Assembly (NCBI GenBank): GCA_028456385.1
Contig: JALNQF010000021.1
Coordinates: 333,116 to 397,115, forward strand
DNA: 64,000 bases
Origin: Ophiosphaerella korrae
Lineage: Eukaryota; Ascomycota; Dothideomycetes; Pleosporales; Phaeosphaeriaceae
Reading direction: 5' to 3'
The translations under genes were made by a program, and so were the position numbers. Positions within the stretch are counted from its first letter, which is position 1, and each line of letters starts with the position of its first letter. The notes under the pieces are model-generated. The model was not told the origin of the DNA and did no database searches. It saw only the letters and a list, made by a program, of their open reading frames with translations. This document shows, piece by piece, positions 1-11,643 of this stretch.

Positions 1-1066
1 CTAGCTACTTAACGTTATTATATTTAAGCCTCTATTATTAGCTTATAGCGTATAGCTTACTTAGTATATAGAAGTATACTAAGGACTTATAAATATAATA
101 AAGAGAGACTTTTATAAGTTATTTTATACTACTTAGAGTACTATATTTAAGTTAGTAATAATACTAAAAGCTTTTAGCGCTACTAGAATTACTCTATTTA
201 ACTCTAACGTTATACTTAAATAATTTAAAGTAGAAGGCTAGAGCTAGCTATTTTTAAGCTTATTAGCTTACTTATTAACGTTAGTACTTAGTATAAGTAA
301 CTAGCGTAAGATATATAAAATCTTAAAGTTTTTTTTTAATAATATTTATAATAAAAATACTTAGTAACTTAGCTATATAATTTATAAGATCTCTATATAA
401 AACTTTTTACTTAAATATAAAAATAAAGGCCTATATAGTACTTTAGCTAATAAGAAAAAGTACTACTAGTAAAGTAAGCTTCTAGCGCTTAAAGCGCCTA
501 CTAAATATAATAGAAAAATAGTAATTTAGTTACTAAACAAGGTAAGAGATATATATAAGTACAAGGTTTAAAAGTAGGCTAATATAGCTAAGCTATAACT
601 CTAGAAAGTAGAAGATATTAAGGCTAAAAAGTAATAAAAAGCTTAGAAGGCTATATTAATAGAGGAGCGCTACTAAAGTTACCTTATAGCTAAAGTTACC
701 TATAACGCTATAAAGGCTAATAAAGCTTACAATCACGTAGAGACTTAACTTACGCGTAACACTAAAAGACAACTCTAAAACAATATTAAGATAGCTAAAA
801 AAGCTACCTAAAAAGCTTGTAAAGGCTCTTAAGTTACTAGAGATAAGCGTAATTAACTTAATACTACTAAAGAGGTAGTAGGCAGCAGTGCGCTAGCGCT
901 GCTAAAGTTAACTTGTAGCTGTAATATTAACCTCCTACAACGCTATAAGCTATAAGTAAATTATACAATATATACTTATAGCTTCTAAGATTACTACTCT
1001 AAAAAATCTCGCGATAATAACTACTGTAGAGCCTGCAATAACCTCATCTCTTTTTTGGCCAAGATA
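1..1066 (+). mobile_element. Pogo-like DNA transposon, 3' part, RIP-mutated
   Basis: The reading direction is plus. It matches, in inverted orientation, the element at 62765-64000 at the right edge; the shared block includes the segment around 905-945 and its counterpart around 62885-62925. The less mutated right copy translates (through stops) to a Lys/Arg/Ala-rich coiled tail with a 'QNSLLK..KGLR' stretch and long KA/RE repeats, as found at the C-terminus of fungal pogo-type DDE transposases. The homology ends near 1066 at a CCTCATCT...CAAGAT sequence, which probably marks the 3' end of the element. The 5' part lies outside the window. It is dead: stops occur every few codons. Confidence 0.65.
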
Positions 1067-1318
1067 GCAGAAAGCGTGCATTAGGTAGGGGCGTGCACTA
1101 GGCGGTAAGCCTCACTATGTCACCGACTAGGTATGTAGCTTGCGCTTTCGCAATAGGCGGTATGATTCCGAGCGAGTTGCGAAGCCCCAAGAGGCCCAAA
1201 AGTACTCCGTCGGCCGGTCGGAATTTTCGGACTACATTAGTGGTAGTTGAAACGACAAGAGAACCAAGGCGGTGGCAGGGGAGGCATGATTCGGTACCCC
1301 ACAGCACCATTAGCTCAC
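1067..1318. other. GC-balanced island between two transposons
   Basis: About 250 bp of normal base composition between the pogo-like end and the Tc1-like left TIR. Two overlapping opposite-strand open frames of 82-90 codons cross it, but neither has recognisable domains or splice signals, and they run into the TIR. I see no gene here; it is probably old host sequence trapped between two insertions. Confidence 0.5.
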
Positions 1319-1363
1319 ACAAGGGTGGTGCACGAATTCTTAAGCATAGCTCGTGCAGCGCAT
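1319..1363 (+). repeat. Left terminal inverted repeat (Tc1-like)
   Basis: Reads ACAAGGGTGGTGCACGAATTC followed by TTAAGCATAGCTCGTG and is matched in inverse at 12884-12925. The differences (for example TTAAGCATAGC versus TTGAGCATGGC) are G-to-A exchanges. Confidence 0.75.
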
Positions 1364-1578
1364 AGGCCATAAAAACTTATCGACGATTCTTTGCTCCAAT
1401 AGAATCCTATATACAATTCAGTACCCCAGGATAACTAGGCATGCATACCCAAATAGCCCCATACACGATACTAAGTTAATGCAAGTTGGATGTACAAGGG
1501 GGATACAAAAAAGGGTAAGTAGTGCGGCTTTATACGCTCGAGCCATAGAATTCTATCGAATCTTACGTACACTGTAAT

Positions 1579-2010
1579 TGTAACAGGTCGCCTGTCGTCG
1601 ACTACAAGCGACCTTTGGGGGTGTTGGTAGACTGGGAGTTGATAACAAAAGCTCGTGTAGTAATCAAGCAATAACTATAAACAATAGTTGATTTGTGTGT
1701 ACAATGTCAAGTATTAGCGTTCTAGGTTAGAGATTAGATTACTAATACTTCCCTAATAGTGTACATCCTTACTAACTATATACTTCTACTAATCTATTTA
1801 TACAACTTTATAGATTACCTTAATCTATTATACGTATTTATAAATTACTTTAATCTATTATATATATTTATAGATTACTCTACGTTTTACGTATTTAGGT
1901 TGTAGTTTATTTCCTAATCTAGGTTATTACCTTACTTATCTTATACTTTGTTAGTACTTAAGTTAGGATTAATTAGTTCTATCTTAATTTTTCTTATTAC
2001 ACCTATAATA
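1579..2010 (-). repeat. LTR A (3' LTR of the Gypsy element)
   Basis: 432 bp. In the element's own direction it starts TATTATAGGTG and ends CGACCTGTTACA (TG..CA ends, partly mutated). Its first ~150 bp on the plus strand keep normal GC while the remainder is AT-converted, so the edge of the mutated zone falls inside this repeat. Confidence 0.85.
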
Positions 2011-2030
2011 CTATCTCTCTCTCTAGGTAA
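2011..2030 (-). other. Polypurine tract of the Gypsy element
   Basis: Immediately inside LTR A the minus strand reads CCTAGAGAGAGAGAGATAG, a purine run placed exactly where the plus-strand primer of an LTR element with minus-strand coding should be. It independently supports the minus orientation. Confidence 0.65.
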
Positions 2031-5000
2031 GTTCTTATTCTCTTATCTTAGAGCTAAAGTTATTAATCTAGTCTCTTTATTAAAATAAAGTTCTTTATCT
2101 TTTTCTTTTATACTTACTAAGTCTATACTTTATTATCTTTAATTAGTAGATTATATATTATATTATAGTATTATAATATTCTTTTATTCTTATTATAAGT
2201 CTTTAAATCTTTTATTAAATTACTTTTCTTTAAAATATAGTAAGGCCTATAAGGCGTATATTTATACTAATACTTATTTATTTATAACTTCTTAGGTATA
2301 TCTCTAGTAGATTATAGGTTAATAATACTTATTTACGTATCTATACTTATTTATAATAAGAGAAGCTATTAACTATACTTAAGATAAACTATCTAAATAG
2401 ATTATAGAGGCTAAAAAAGAATATAATTAGATTCTAAGTATATAAGTAAAAAATTATACTTATTTAGTTTATTTTTATAAGATAAAAGCTTTAAATAATA
2501 AGAAGTCTATTGTATAAGCTATTCTCTTAGAGTCTAAGCTTAACTTTAAGGCTATAGTAGAGGCTACTCTAGCTCTTACTATATTAAGCGTATCTAATAC
2601 TTTTTTACTTACTACTAGTAGTATAAGCCTTCTCTATTTACTACTAAGTAGTCTAGAAATTTTTAATTTTAAAACTCTTTTAGTTTCTTAAAGTAGTTAA
2701 AGTTATTTTCTAGTTCTTATATTTCTTCTTATAGTTATCTTTTTTTATCTATACTTATCTATTTTACTAAGTAGTAGTTTCTTCTATTATAAAACTAGTA
2801 TACTAGGATTTCTTTAACTTCTTATTCCTTTTATTCTTTATATATATCTACTTTGTATACTAGTAGCTTTACGCTTTATAGTACTTTCTCTAGTAGTACT
2901 ACGTAGAATATTAGGTGTATCTTTATTTTACTTAGTAATTTTAGCTTAAATATAACTAGTATTACTTTCTTCTTAACTTTATATAGTCTTATTTTAACGT
3001 AATCTAATTTTAAACTAGGTTTTTTACTTTTTATATTCTTTCTAACTAACTATACTTTTTCTCTCTCTCTAAATTAGGGTCTCTCTTAGTACTTTTTATT
3101 ATAGTATTTTACTATATAATTGTATAAGAATTCTATATCCTATCTTAGTTACTTATATATATTTCTAAGTCTATTAGTAAAGTTTTCTCTTCTTAGAGAC
3201 TAAGATACTTTAAATCTTAGTATCTAATATATATTAGGGTTAAATCTATAGTTTGTAAAAAAAAAGTAATATTCTTATTACTATATTCTTTACGCTGTTG
3301 TATACTAACTATACTATAGGTAATAGTTATACCTAATTATTCTAGTTATAGTTAAAGTAGTATCTTAAATATTATTCTACTATCTAGTTTATACATTCTA
3401 ATTATCTATCTATCTATAAGTAGTATACTATTAATATTATATACTATATTTCTATTTATACTATTATTGTTCCCTATAGTTTTAATATAAATCTTATATC
3501 TCTATCTATAATAATTTTGTCTAGAATACTATACTAGCTAATTATAGTCCCTAGAACCTAGTATATAGTAACCTCTATTCTACTTTTCTCTTTATATAGT
3601 TTAAAGTATAAGTACTTTATAAGTTTATCTATTATTATTAAGATTCTATTATATTTAATTCCTAATATTAAATCTTTTAACTTAAGTAACTTTGTAATAA
3701 AGTCTATTATAATAACTCCCTAAGGTTATTCTAGTATTTTAACTAGTTATAGTATTCTATATAGTATATATCTATTATACTTATTTCTATAATATTCTAT
3801 ATAGTCTTATAATACTTCTATTACTAATTATCTTACTTTTAAGATATAGTAATCTTATAATAGTCTATCTAGTATTTTATTAATACTTTAGTATCTATAT
3901 ACTAGTAGTTTATAGAATTATTATATAAACTCTCTTTATATTTTTCTTAGAATATATTTTCTTCTATAGGCTATTATAATTCCTTTTTAAATCTTAAGTT
4001 TCTCTATCTCTTTAGAGGCTTTTTCTATTTCCTTCTAAATTTATATATCTAGCTCGCTATTCTTTCTTTTAAGTATTATAGCTATTTTTAGTATATTTAA
4101 AACTAAATATCTTTCTTTATTCTTAACTAAAACTATACTAGTAGTATTTACTTCTTCTTATAAATCTAGTCTTCTACTTAAGGCGTCTATAAATTAGTTA
4201 TCTTTACTCTTAGTATATATTATCTTAAAGTTAAATATTAATAGGTATTCCTACTATCTTATATAGCGTTATAATAAGTTCTTATTTATTATAAATCTTA
4301 TAAAATTCTTATAGTCTATATAGACTTTTATTTAGTATTTTACTCTTTATAAGTATACTCTCTATTACTTAAATACTTTATAGATTACTAGTATCTCTTT
4401 ATTATAGATTAAGTAGTTAAGCTCTACTAGCTTTATTTTTTTTAGAAAAGTATTTAACTAAGTATTTTTATTTTGTATCTAAGACTTCTTGTATTAGTAC
4501 TATTCTATAGACTAAGTTAGATACGTCTATTTTTACTATTACTAGTAGGTCTAGGTTATATATTCTAATAATTAGATTTTCTATAAATCTCTATTTAATC
4601 TAGTTAAATACTTTGTTATATTCCTTAGTCTATTTAAATAGCGTATCCTTCTTTATAAAGTTTATTAATAGTTCTATTAGTTTAGACTAATTTATTATTA
4701 ATTTTCTATAAAAGTTTACTAGTCTATAAAATTACTATACCTTTTATAGGTTCTTTAGTATAAGCTATTCTTAGATTACTTTAATTTTATTTAAGTTAAT
4801 CCTAATTTTTCCTAGTTCTATAATAAACTTTAGGAAGTCTATTTCTTTAGTATAGAATTTGTATTTTTTTTATCTTAAGAAATAGTTTACTTTCTACTAG
4901 TTTTTCTAGTACTTTATATATATATTATATATATTCTTCTTCTAATTCTAAGAATATAAGGATATTATCTAGATATACAAATATAAATACGTCTAAGTAT

Positions 5001-8000
5001 TCTTTTAAGACTATATTAATTCTTTCTTAGAACGCTACTAGTACGTTTATTAGTCTAAATAGTATAACTAAGTATTTAAATAGTTTATATTACGTTCTAA
5101 ATACTATTTTCTATTTATTACCTTTTTTAATTCTAATCTAATAGTATACATTTTAGATATCTAGTTTTATAAAGATTTAAGCTTTCTATTATTTATCTTG
5201 TATTTTATTAATCTATAGTAGGGGGTATTAGTTTTTATTTATAATTACGTTTCTTTTTCTAAAATCTATATAGAGTTATTTATTATTTATCTCTTTTTTA
5301 TCTATAAATATAAGTTTATATACTATTAAGGATTTAGATTCTTATATCTATCTTTTTTTAAGTATATTTTATATAAATACTTGTTTAATCTTAGATTTTT
5401 CTTCTATTTTCTTATAGACTAGGTTCTATTCTATATCTTTCTCTTCTTCTAGTTCTATTACTAGATCCTATTGTTAGTATTCTAGAAAGTAGTTGTTAGG
5501 TTTAGTAAGTTATTATTCCTATTTCTTATATTCTTTTAGGAATTCTCCTTTATATATATTTATATTAGCTTTTAATATTTCTCTCTTAGGATAGCTAATT
5601 TTCTCTATTCTCTAATTAATTCTTAGGTTAGTTATTTATAACTATAGTATACCTAATATTATATCTTATTCTTTATTAATTATTATTATATCTATAACTA
5701 TATTCTTAATTTCTAGTCCTTCTAGTTTTATTATAGAGAGTACTATTTTAAACTTAATAAGTTCTTAAAATAGTTTTCCTTTAATTATAGTTAGTTATTA
5801 AGGGTATTTTTTTGTTATATACTTTATTTCTTAATTTTTAATAAATCTTTTTAATATAAAGTTTCTTATAGCTCTATTATTAATTATAATTTATACTTTC
5901 TATTCTTAGTATATACTTATTTTTATAATATATAGGCTTATAATACCTTCTAGCCTTTTTTACTTAGGTTTTTCTTTAAATTATCTATTTTTCTAGGGCT
6001 ATTACTATATTTTACGTTTATAGTTTTTGTGTTTTAGATATTTATTATATATATACTTATACTATAGTTTTTCTTAAATATATTCCTTTAATAGTTTTAG
6101 GCCTAGTTTAATAGCTATATATTTGTTATTAAGTATTCTAATTATTTCTTAACCTTAGATATCTTTCTTTATAATTGTATTTATATAGTTATATCCCTTT
6201 TTTTTTATTAGCTAGGTATAATTATATACCTTTAGTTCTCTATATATAATATAATTCGTGTTTAGGTATAATATCTATAATATCTCTATATATACTAGAT
6301 ATTCTAGTTTTATCCTTTTATTATCTCCTTTCTAGTACTTATCTTTTCTAGGTCCTACTATTACTAGAATATAGTATACTATTAGTATACGTAGTATATA
6401 GGCTTTATTAATCTATTACGTCTTTTTTATAAAGAATTACTATTCTCTCTATATAAGTATTCTCTCTACTATAACTATATATTACTCTATCTATTATTAG
6501 AATATTATAAATTTAATTACTTTAGGATTATATTCTTTTTAGTCTTTATACGCTTCCTCTATATTTATAACTAGTAAGTATTTCTAAATAAATTTCTATT
6601 CCTTATTTTATTCTACTATATCTAATATCATATAGCTATTATAACTATATATATTTAACTAGGTATATTTTATATCTCTTATATTAATTTATCTTTTACT
6701 TTCTTATAGTTTTTCTAAAGTAGCTATAGTAGTCTCTTTATCTAGTACTAGTCCTTTAGCCTAGATTAATAGTATCTAGGGTTCTTCTCCTTCTAAGTCC
6801 TCTATTAGTAGGTCTATTATATAAGCTATTTTTTCTAGCTATACTTTTATTCTACTTTCTTTTATTACTACTACTTTATACTTCTATAGAAACTATCCTA
6901 CTCTCTATTTACTAAAAAGATATATATAGTAGTTATCTTTATAGTAAAAGGTTTAATAGAGTATTATATATTATATTTCTTTACTCCTAGCTACTTTCTT
7001 TTAAGGTTTAGCTTATACTTTTAGTACTTCCTTTCTATTCTTAGTTATTTTTAACTAAGTTTCTTTATCTTTCTTAAGATCTTTACTTTTATAGTCTTTT
7101 ATAAAGTATCTTAGCTTCTTATATTTATAATATACTATATCTTTTTTTATTTTAATTAGTAGTTCTTTATATAGTAGCTTAGTTTACTATAGTTAAAGTA
7201 TATAAAGTCTTTATTCTTCTTTTTCTTTCTATCTTTATTAGTATTAAGGATTATAGAGTTTCTCTTATTATAGTTCTAGGTAGATCCTCTATACTTATTC
7301 TTTTTCTATTCTTAGAAGTTATTATTAATTTATATTATTACTTTAGAGCTTCTAGTATTTTTTGTTTTTCTATATAGATTATTCTATATCGTATTTTTAA
7401 GTTTAGTCTTTATTTAAATTATAATATTAAAGATAGTTTATTCTATTCTATATTTTATAATAGTTATTTAAACTATAATATATATTTAGGAATACTCTTA
7501 TTCTATATAAGCCTCTCTAGCCTTTCTTTAGCTTATTAGGTAATATCTATATCTCTAAATACTACTCTTATTTATCTAGTAAAGTATTTATAACTTCTAA
7601 AGATAGCTCTTATTTTATCTTTCTAGTTTACTTAAGTATATATTATATAGTCTATCTAGTAAAGTTTAAACTATCTTATTATATCTTCTTTAAAGTATAT
7701 TCTAATATATATTACTTTCTTATCTTCTTTATTAAAGTATAGTACTTATATATTAATCTAAAGTTATACTAATACTATAAAAGGTTTTAAATTTTCTCTT
7801 ATTCTATTAAATATCTTAAGTATAAGTATCTTTAGTAGTTTCTTTATTATACTTATATCTAAGCGTTATATAATTAGCTCTATCTAATTCTATCTTTTAA
7901 TAACTACTTTAATTTAAGCTTTATTCTACTTTACGTATTCCTAGAGTTCTTTATTTTAAGTTTCTAAGGCGTTAATTACTATCTTTATATCTTCTTTTTC

Positions 8001-8169
8001 TAAGATTAATTTATTTAGATAGTTCTTAATTTACTTCTATACTATATTATCTAACTTATAACTACTTATAAGTGCCTTAGCTATTTTTTTAGTTAAACTT
8101 TCTACTATTATATTAGCTAGACTATACGCTACTTATACTTTACTTCTTGCAATAACTAAATTAGTAAGG
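2031..8169 (-). pseudogene. Gag-Pol remnant of Ty3/Gypsy element
   Basis: Read from right to left on the minus strand: gag with one CCHC zinc knuckle (C-Y-x-C-x4-H-x4-C pattern before mutation, ~7092-7133), then protease/RT region with the catalytic motif at 4946-4978 (second Asp mutated to Asn by G-to-A), RNase H region, and an integrase core stretch 'MDFITKL' near 3681-3710. Every frame is interrupted by TAG/TAA codons. Such stops arise from CAG, CAA and TGG by C-to-T or G-to-A changes. A non-functional relic. Confidence 0.75.
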
Positions 8170-8568
8170 TATAATAAGGTTACCTATTATTAACTACAAG
8201 TAGCTACTAAAAGTATTAGTAGATTAGGAAGTAATAATAAAAGCTTATATAGTAATTAGTAATAACTATAAATAATAGTTAATTTGTGTATAATATTAAG
8301 TATTAGTATTCTAGGTTAGAGATTAGATTACTAATACTATCCTAGTAATACGTATAGTTATATCTATATACTTCTACTAATCTATTTATATAACTTTATA
8401 GATTTCTCTAATTTATTATACGTATTTATAGATTACTCTACGTCTTATATATTTAAATTATAGTACGCTTCCTAATTAAGATTATTACCTTACTTATCTT
8501 ATATTTCGTTAGTATCTAAGTTAGGACTAATTAGTTCTATCTCGATTTCTATTATTACACCTATAACA
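8170..8568 (-). repeat. LTR B (shared middle LTR)
   Basis: 399 bp and strongly AT-converted. It is the 5' LTR of the complete body and at the same time the 3' LTR of the deleted body. Plus-strand start TATAATAAGG, end CCTATAACA, aligned to LTR A and LTR C over their whole lengths. Confidence 0.85.
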
Positions 8569-11236
8569 AGTTCTTTATAGCTCTACTATTAATTATTACT
8601 TATACTTTCTACTTTTAATATATACTTATCTTAGTAATATATAAGCTTCTTATACTTTTTAGCTATTCTTACTTAAGTAATCTTATAAATTATCTATCTT
8701 TCTAAAGCTATTACTTTACTTTTTATTTATAGTTATTATATTTTAGATATTTATTATATATATATTTATACTATAGTCTTTTTTAAATATATTACTTAGA
8801 TAGTTTTAGACTTAGTCTAATTACTATATACTTTTTATTAAGTATTTTAGTTATCTTTTAGCTTTAGATATCTTTTTTTAAAATTACTTTTATATAATTA
8901 TATCTTTTTCTTATTACTAGCTATATATAGTTATATACTTTTAGTTCTTTATATATATAGTAGTTTATATTTAAATATAATACTTATAATATCTTAAAGT
9001 ATACTAGATACTCTAGATCTATTCTCTTATTATCTCTTACCTAGTACCTATCTATACTAGGTCTTATTATTACTAAGATATAATATACTACTAGTATACG
9101 TAGTATATAAGCTTTATTAATATATTATATCTTTTTAGTAAAGAACTACTATTCTTTTTATATAGGTATTCTTCTTACTATAACTATATACTATTCTATC
9201 TAATTTTAAAATATTATAAACTTCTTTACTTTAAGATTATATTCTTTTTAGTTTTTATATACTTTCTCTATACTTATAACTAGTAAATATTTCTAAATAA
9301 ATTTCTCTTCTTTATTTTATTTTACTATATCTATTATTATATAGCTATTATAGCTATATATATTTAACTAAGTATACTTTATATCTTTTATATTAACTTA
9401 TCTCTTATCTTTTTATAGTTTTTTAGAAGTAACTATAGTAGTTTCTTTATCTAGTACTAGTCCTTTAGCTTAGATTAATAGTATTTAAGGCTCTTCTTTT
9501 TCTAAATCTTCTATTAGTAAGTCTATTATTATATCTTTAAGCTATACTTAAGTTCTTTCTTTTATTACTACTACTCTATTCTTCTATAAGAACTATTTTA
9601 CTCTCTATTTACTAGAAAAGTATATATAGTAGTTATTATTATAATAAAAGGTCTAGTAAAGTATTATATATTACTATTTTTTACTTTTTACTACTTTTTC
9701 TTAAAGTTTAGCTTATACTTTTTATACTTCTTTTTTATTTTTAGTTATTTTTAACTATATTTCTTTCTTTAAGTCTTTACTTTTATAGTCTTTTATAAAG
9801 TATCTTAGTTTTCTATATTTATAGTATACTATATCTTTTTTTTAACTAATAATCTTTTATATAGTAGCTTTTCTTATTATAGTTAAAGTATATAAAGTCT
9901 TTATTTTTTTAATTTTTTTTAATTTTAATTTTTATTAGTATTAAAGATTATAAAGTTTTTTCTATTATAGTTATTAGGTTTTTCTTAATACTTATTTATC
10001 TTCTATTCTTAAAGGTTATTATATACTTATATTACTTATTCCTTTAGAGTTTCTAGTATTCTTAGCTTTTCTATCTAAATTAACTTATATTAGATCTCTT
10101 TACTTAGTTTTTATTTAAACTTTAATATTAAGAATAGTTTATTCTATTTTAAGATAATTATTTAAATTATAATATATATTCTAGAATACTCTTATATTAT
10201 TTAAGCTTTATAAGCTTTTTTTTTACTTATTAAGTAATATCTATATTTTTAAATACTACTCTTATATATTTTATAAAGTATTTATAACTTCTAAAGATAG
10301 CTTTTATTTTGTTTTTTTATATTCTTAGAGTATATATTATATAATTTATCTAGTAATATTTAAACTATCTTATTATATTTTCTTTAAAGTATTATAGTAG
10401 TAATAAAAGAAATTAAAATAGAACTACTTAGTTTTAACTTAAGTACTAATAAAGTATAAGCTAAGTAGAGTAATAACTTAGATTAGAAGATAAATTATAA
10501 CCTAGATACTTAATATAAAGTAATCTATAATATTATATAAATAGATTAGTAAAATATATAGTTATTAATAATATATATTATTAGGATAATATTAGTAATT
10601 TAATCTTTAACTAAGAGTAATAATACTTAATATTACAAGAATCTTCTATTATTTATAGCTTATTACTAACTACTATATAAACTTTTATTATTAACTCTTA
10701 ATCTACTAATACTCTTAGTAGTTACTTATAGTTAATAATAGGCGACCCTATTATATAAAGTATATTCTAATATATATTACCTTTTTTTTTTTTAATATTA
10801 AAGTATAGTACTTATATATTAATCTAGAGTTATACTAATACTATAAAAGGTTTTAATTTTTCTTTTATTCTATTAAATTTCTTAAGTATAAGTATCTTAA
10901 GTAGTTTCTTTGTTATACTTATCTTAAGTCTCTAGGTAATTTATTCTATTATATTCTATCCTTTTATAATTACTTTAATCTAGGCTTTATTTTAGTTAAT
11001 ATAATCTTATAGTTCTTTATTCTACGTCTCTAGAGTATTAATTATTAGATATATATTCTCTTTTTTAGTAATTAGGTTATTTAGGTATATCTTAACTACT
11101 ACTTAGTTAGTTCTATCTAACTTATAACTACTTAGAAGTACTTTACTTCTTTTCTTAGTTAAACTTTCTACTATTATATTAGCTTAGACTATATACTACT
11201 TACGCTTTACTTTTTCTAATAACTAGATTAGTAAAG
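8569..11236 (-). mobile_element. Internally deleted second Gypsy body
   Basis: Homologous to 5860-8169 of the complete body; after removing the solo LTR and its duplication the lengths agree (about 2297 versus 2310 bp). The gag part with zinc knuckle (~9775-9825) is present, but the RT, RNase H, integrase and polypurine tract (equivalent of 2011-5859) are missing, with the break exactly at the inner edge of LTR B. It contains no usable frame. Confidence 0.8.
10390..10755 (+). repeat. Solo LTR, inverted, nested in the second body
   Basis: 366 bp matching the reverse complement of LTRs A-C, ends TATTATAG and CCTATTATA. It interrupts the second Gypsy body and is flanked by a perfect 5-bp duplication TAAAG (10385-10389 and 10756-10760). 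The uninterrupted sequence is seen in the first body at ~7690. A later insertion of the same family was thus reduced to a solo LTR. Confidence 0.85.
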
Positions 11237-11638
11237 TATAATAGGTTACCTATTATTAACTACAAGTAACCTTTAAAAGTATTAGTAGACTAAGAGTTAA
11301 TAATAAAAGCTTATATAGTAATTAAGTAATAACTATAAATAATAGTTAATTTATATATATAATATTAAGTATTAGCGTTCTAGGTTAGAGATTAGATTAC
11401 TAATACTTTCTTAATAGTATATATCTTTACTAACTATATACTTTTACTAATCTATTTATATAACTTTATAGATTACTTTAATCTATTATATATATTTATA
11501 GATTACTTTACGTCTTATATATTTAGGTTATAGTTTATTTCTTAATTTAAGTTATTACTCTGCTTATCCTATACTTTATTAATACTTAAGTTAAGACTAA
11601 TTAGTTCTATCTCGATTTCTCTTATTATACTTATAATA
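11237..11638 (-). repeat. LTR C (5' LTR of the composite)
   Basis: 402 bp. The inner side joins the gag end of the deleted body and the outer side ends TATAATA, followed directly by the target duplication GTAAT. Heavily AT-converted. Confidence 0.85.
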
Positions 11639-11643
11639 GTAAT

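Larger units (their letters stand above)
1579..11638 (-). mobile_element. Composite Ty3/Gypsy LTR retrotransposon (three LTRs)
   Basis: One insertion bounded by a perfect 5-bp duplication GTAAT (1574-1578 and 11639-11643). Order on the plus strand: LTR A (1579-2010), complete body (2011-8169), LTR B (8170-8568), internally deleted body (8569-11236), LTR C (11237-11638). Coding direction is minus, so LTR C is the 5' LTR. Evidence for Gypsy: RT motif (YLDNILIF, normally YLDDILIF) at 4946-4978, integrase-like DFITKL at ~3681-3704, CCHC knuckle at ~7092-7133, polypurine tract beside LTR A. Domain order gag-RT-INT in the minus direction is that of Ty3/Gypsy rather than Copia. All frames are broken. 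Confidence 0.85.

Noticed and set aside
1574..11643. Two independent Gypsy insertions side by side
   Set aside because: Only one pair of target duplications (GTAAT) encloses all three LTRs and LTR B is shared, so a single tandem locus explains the data better.
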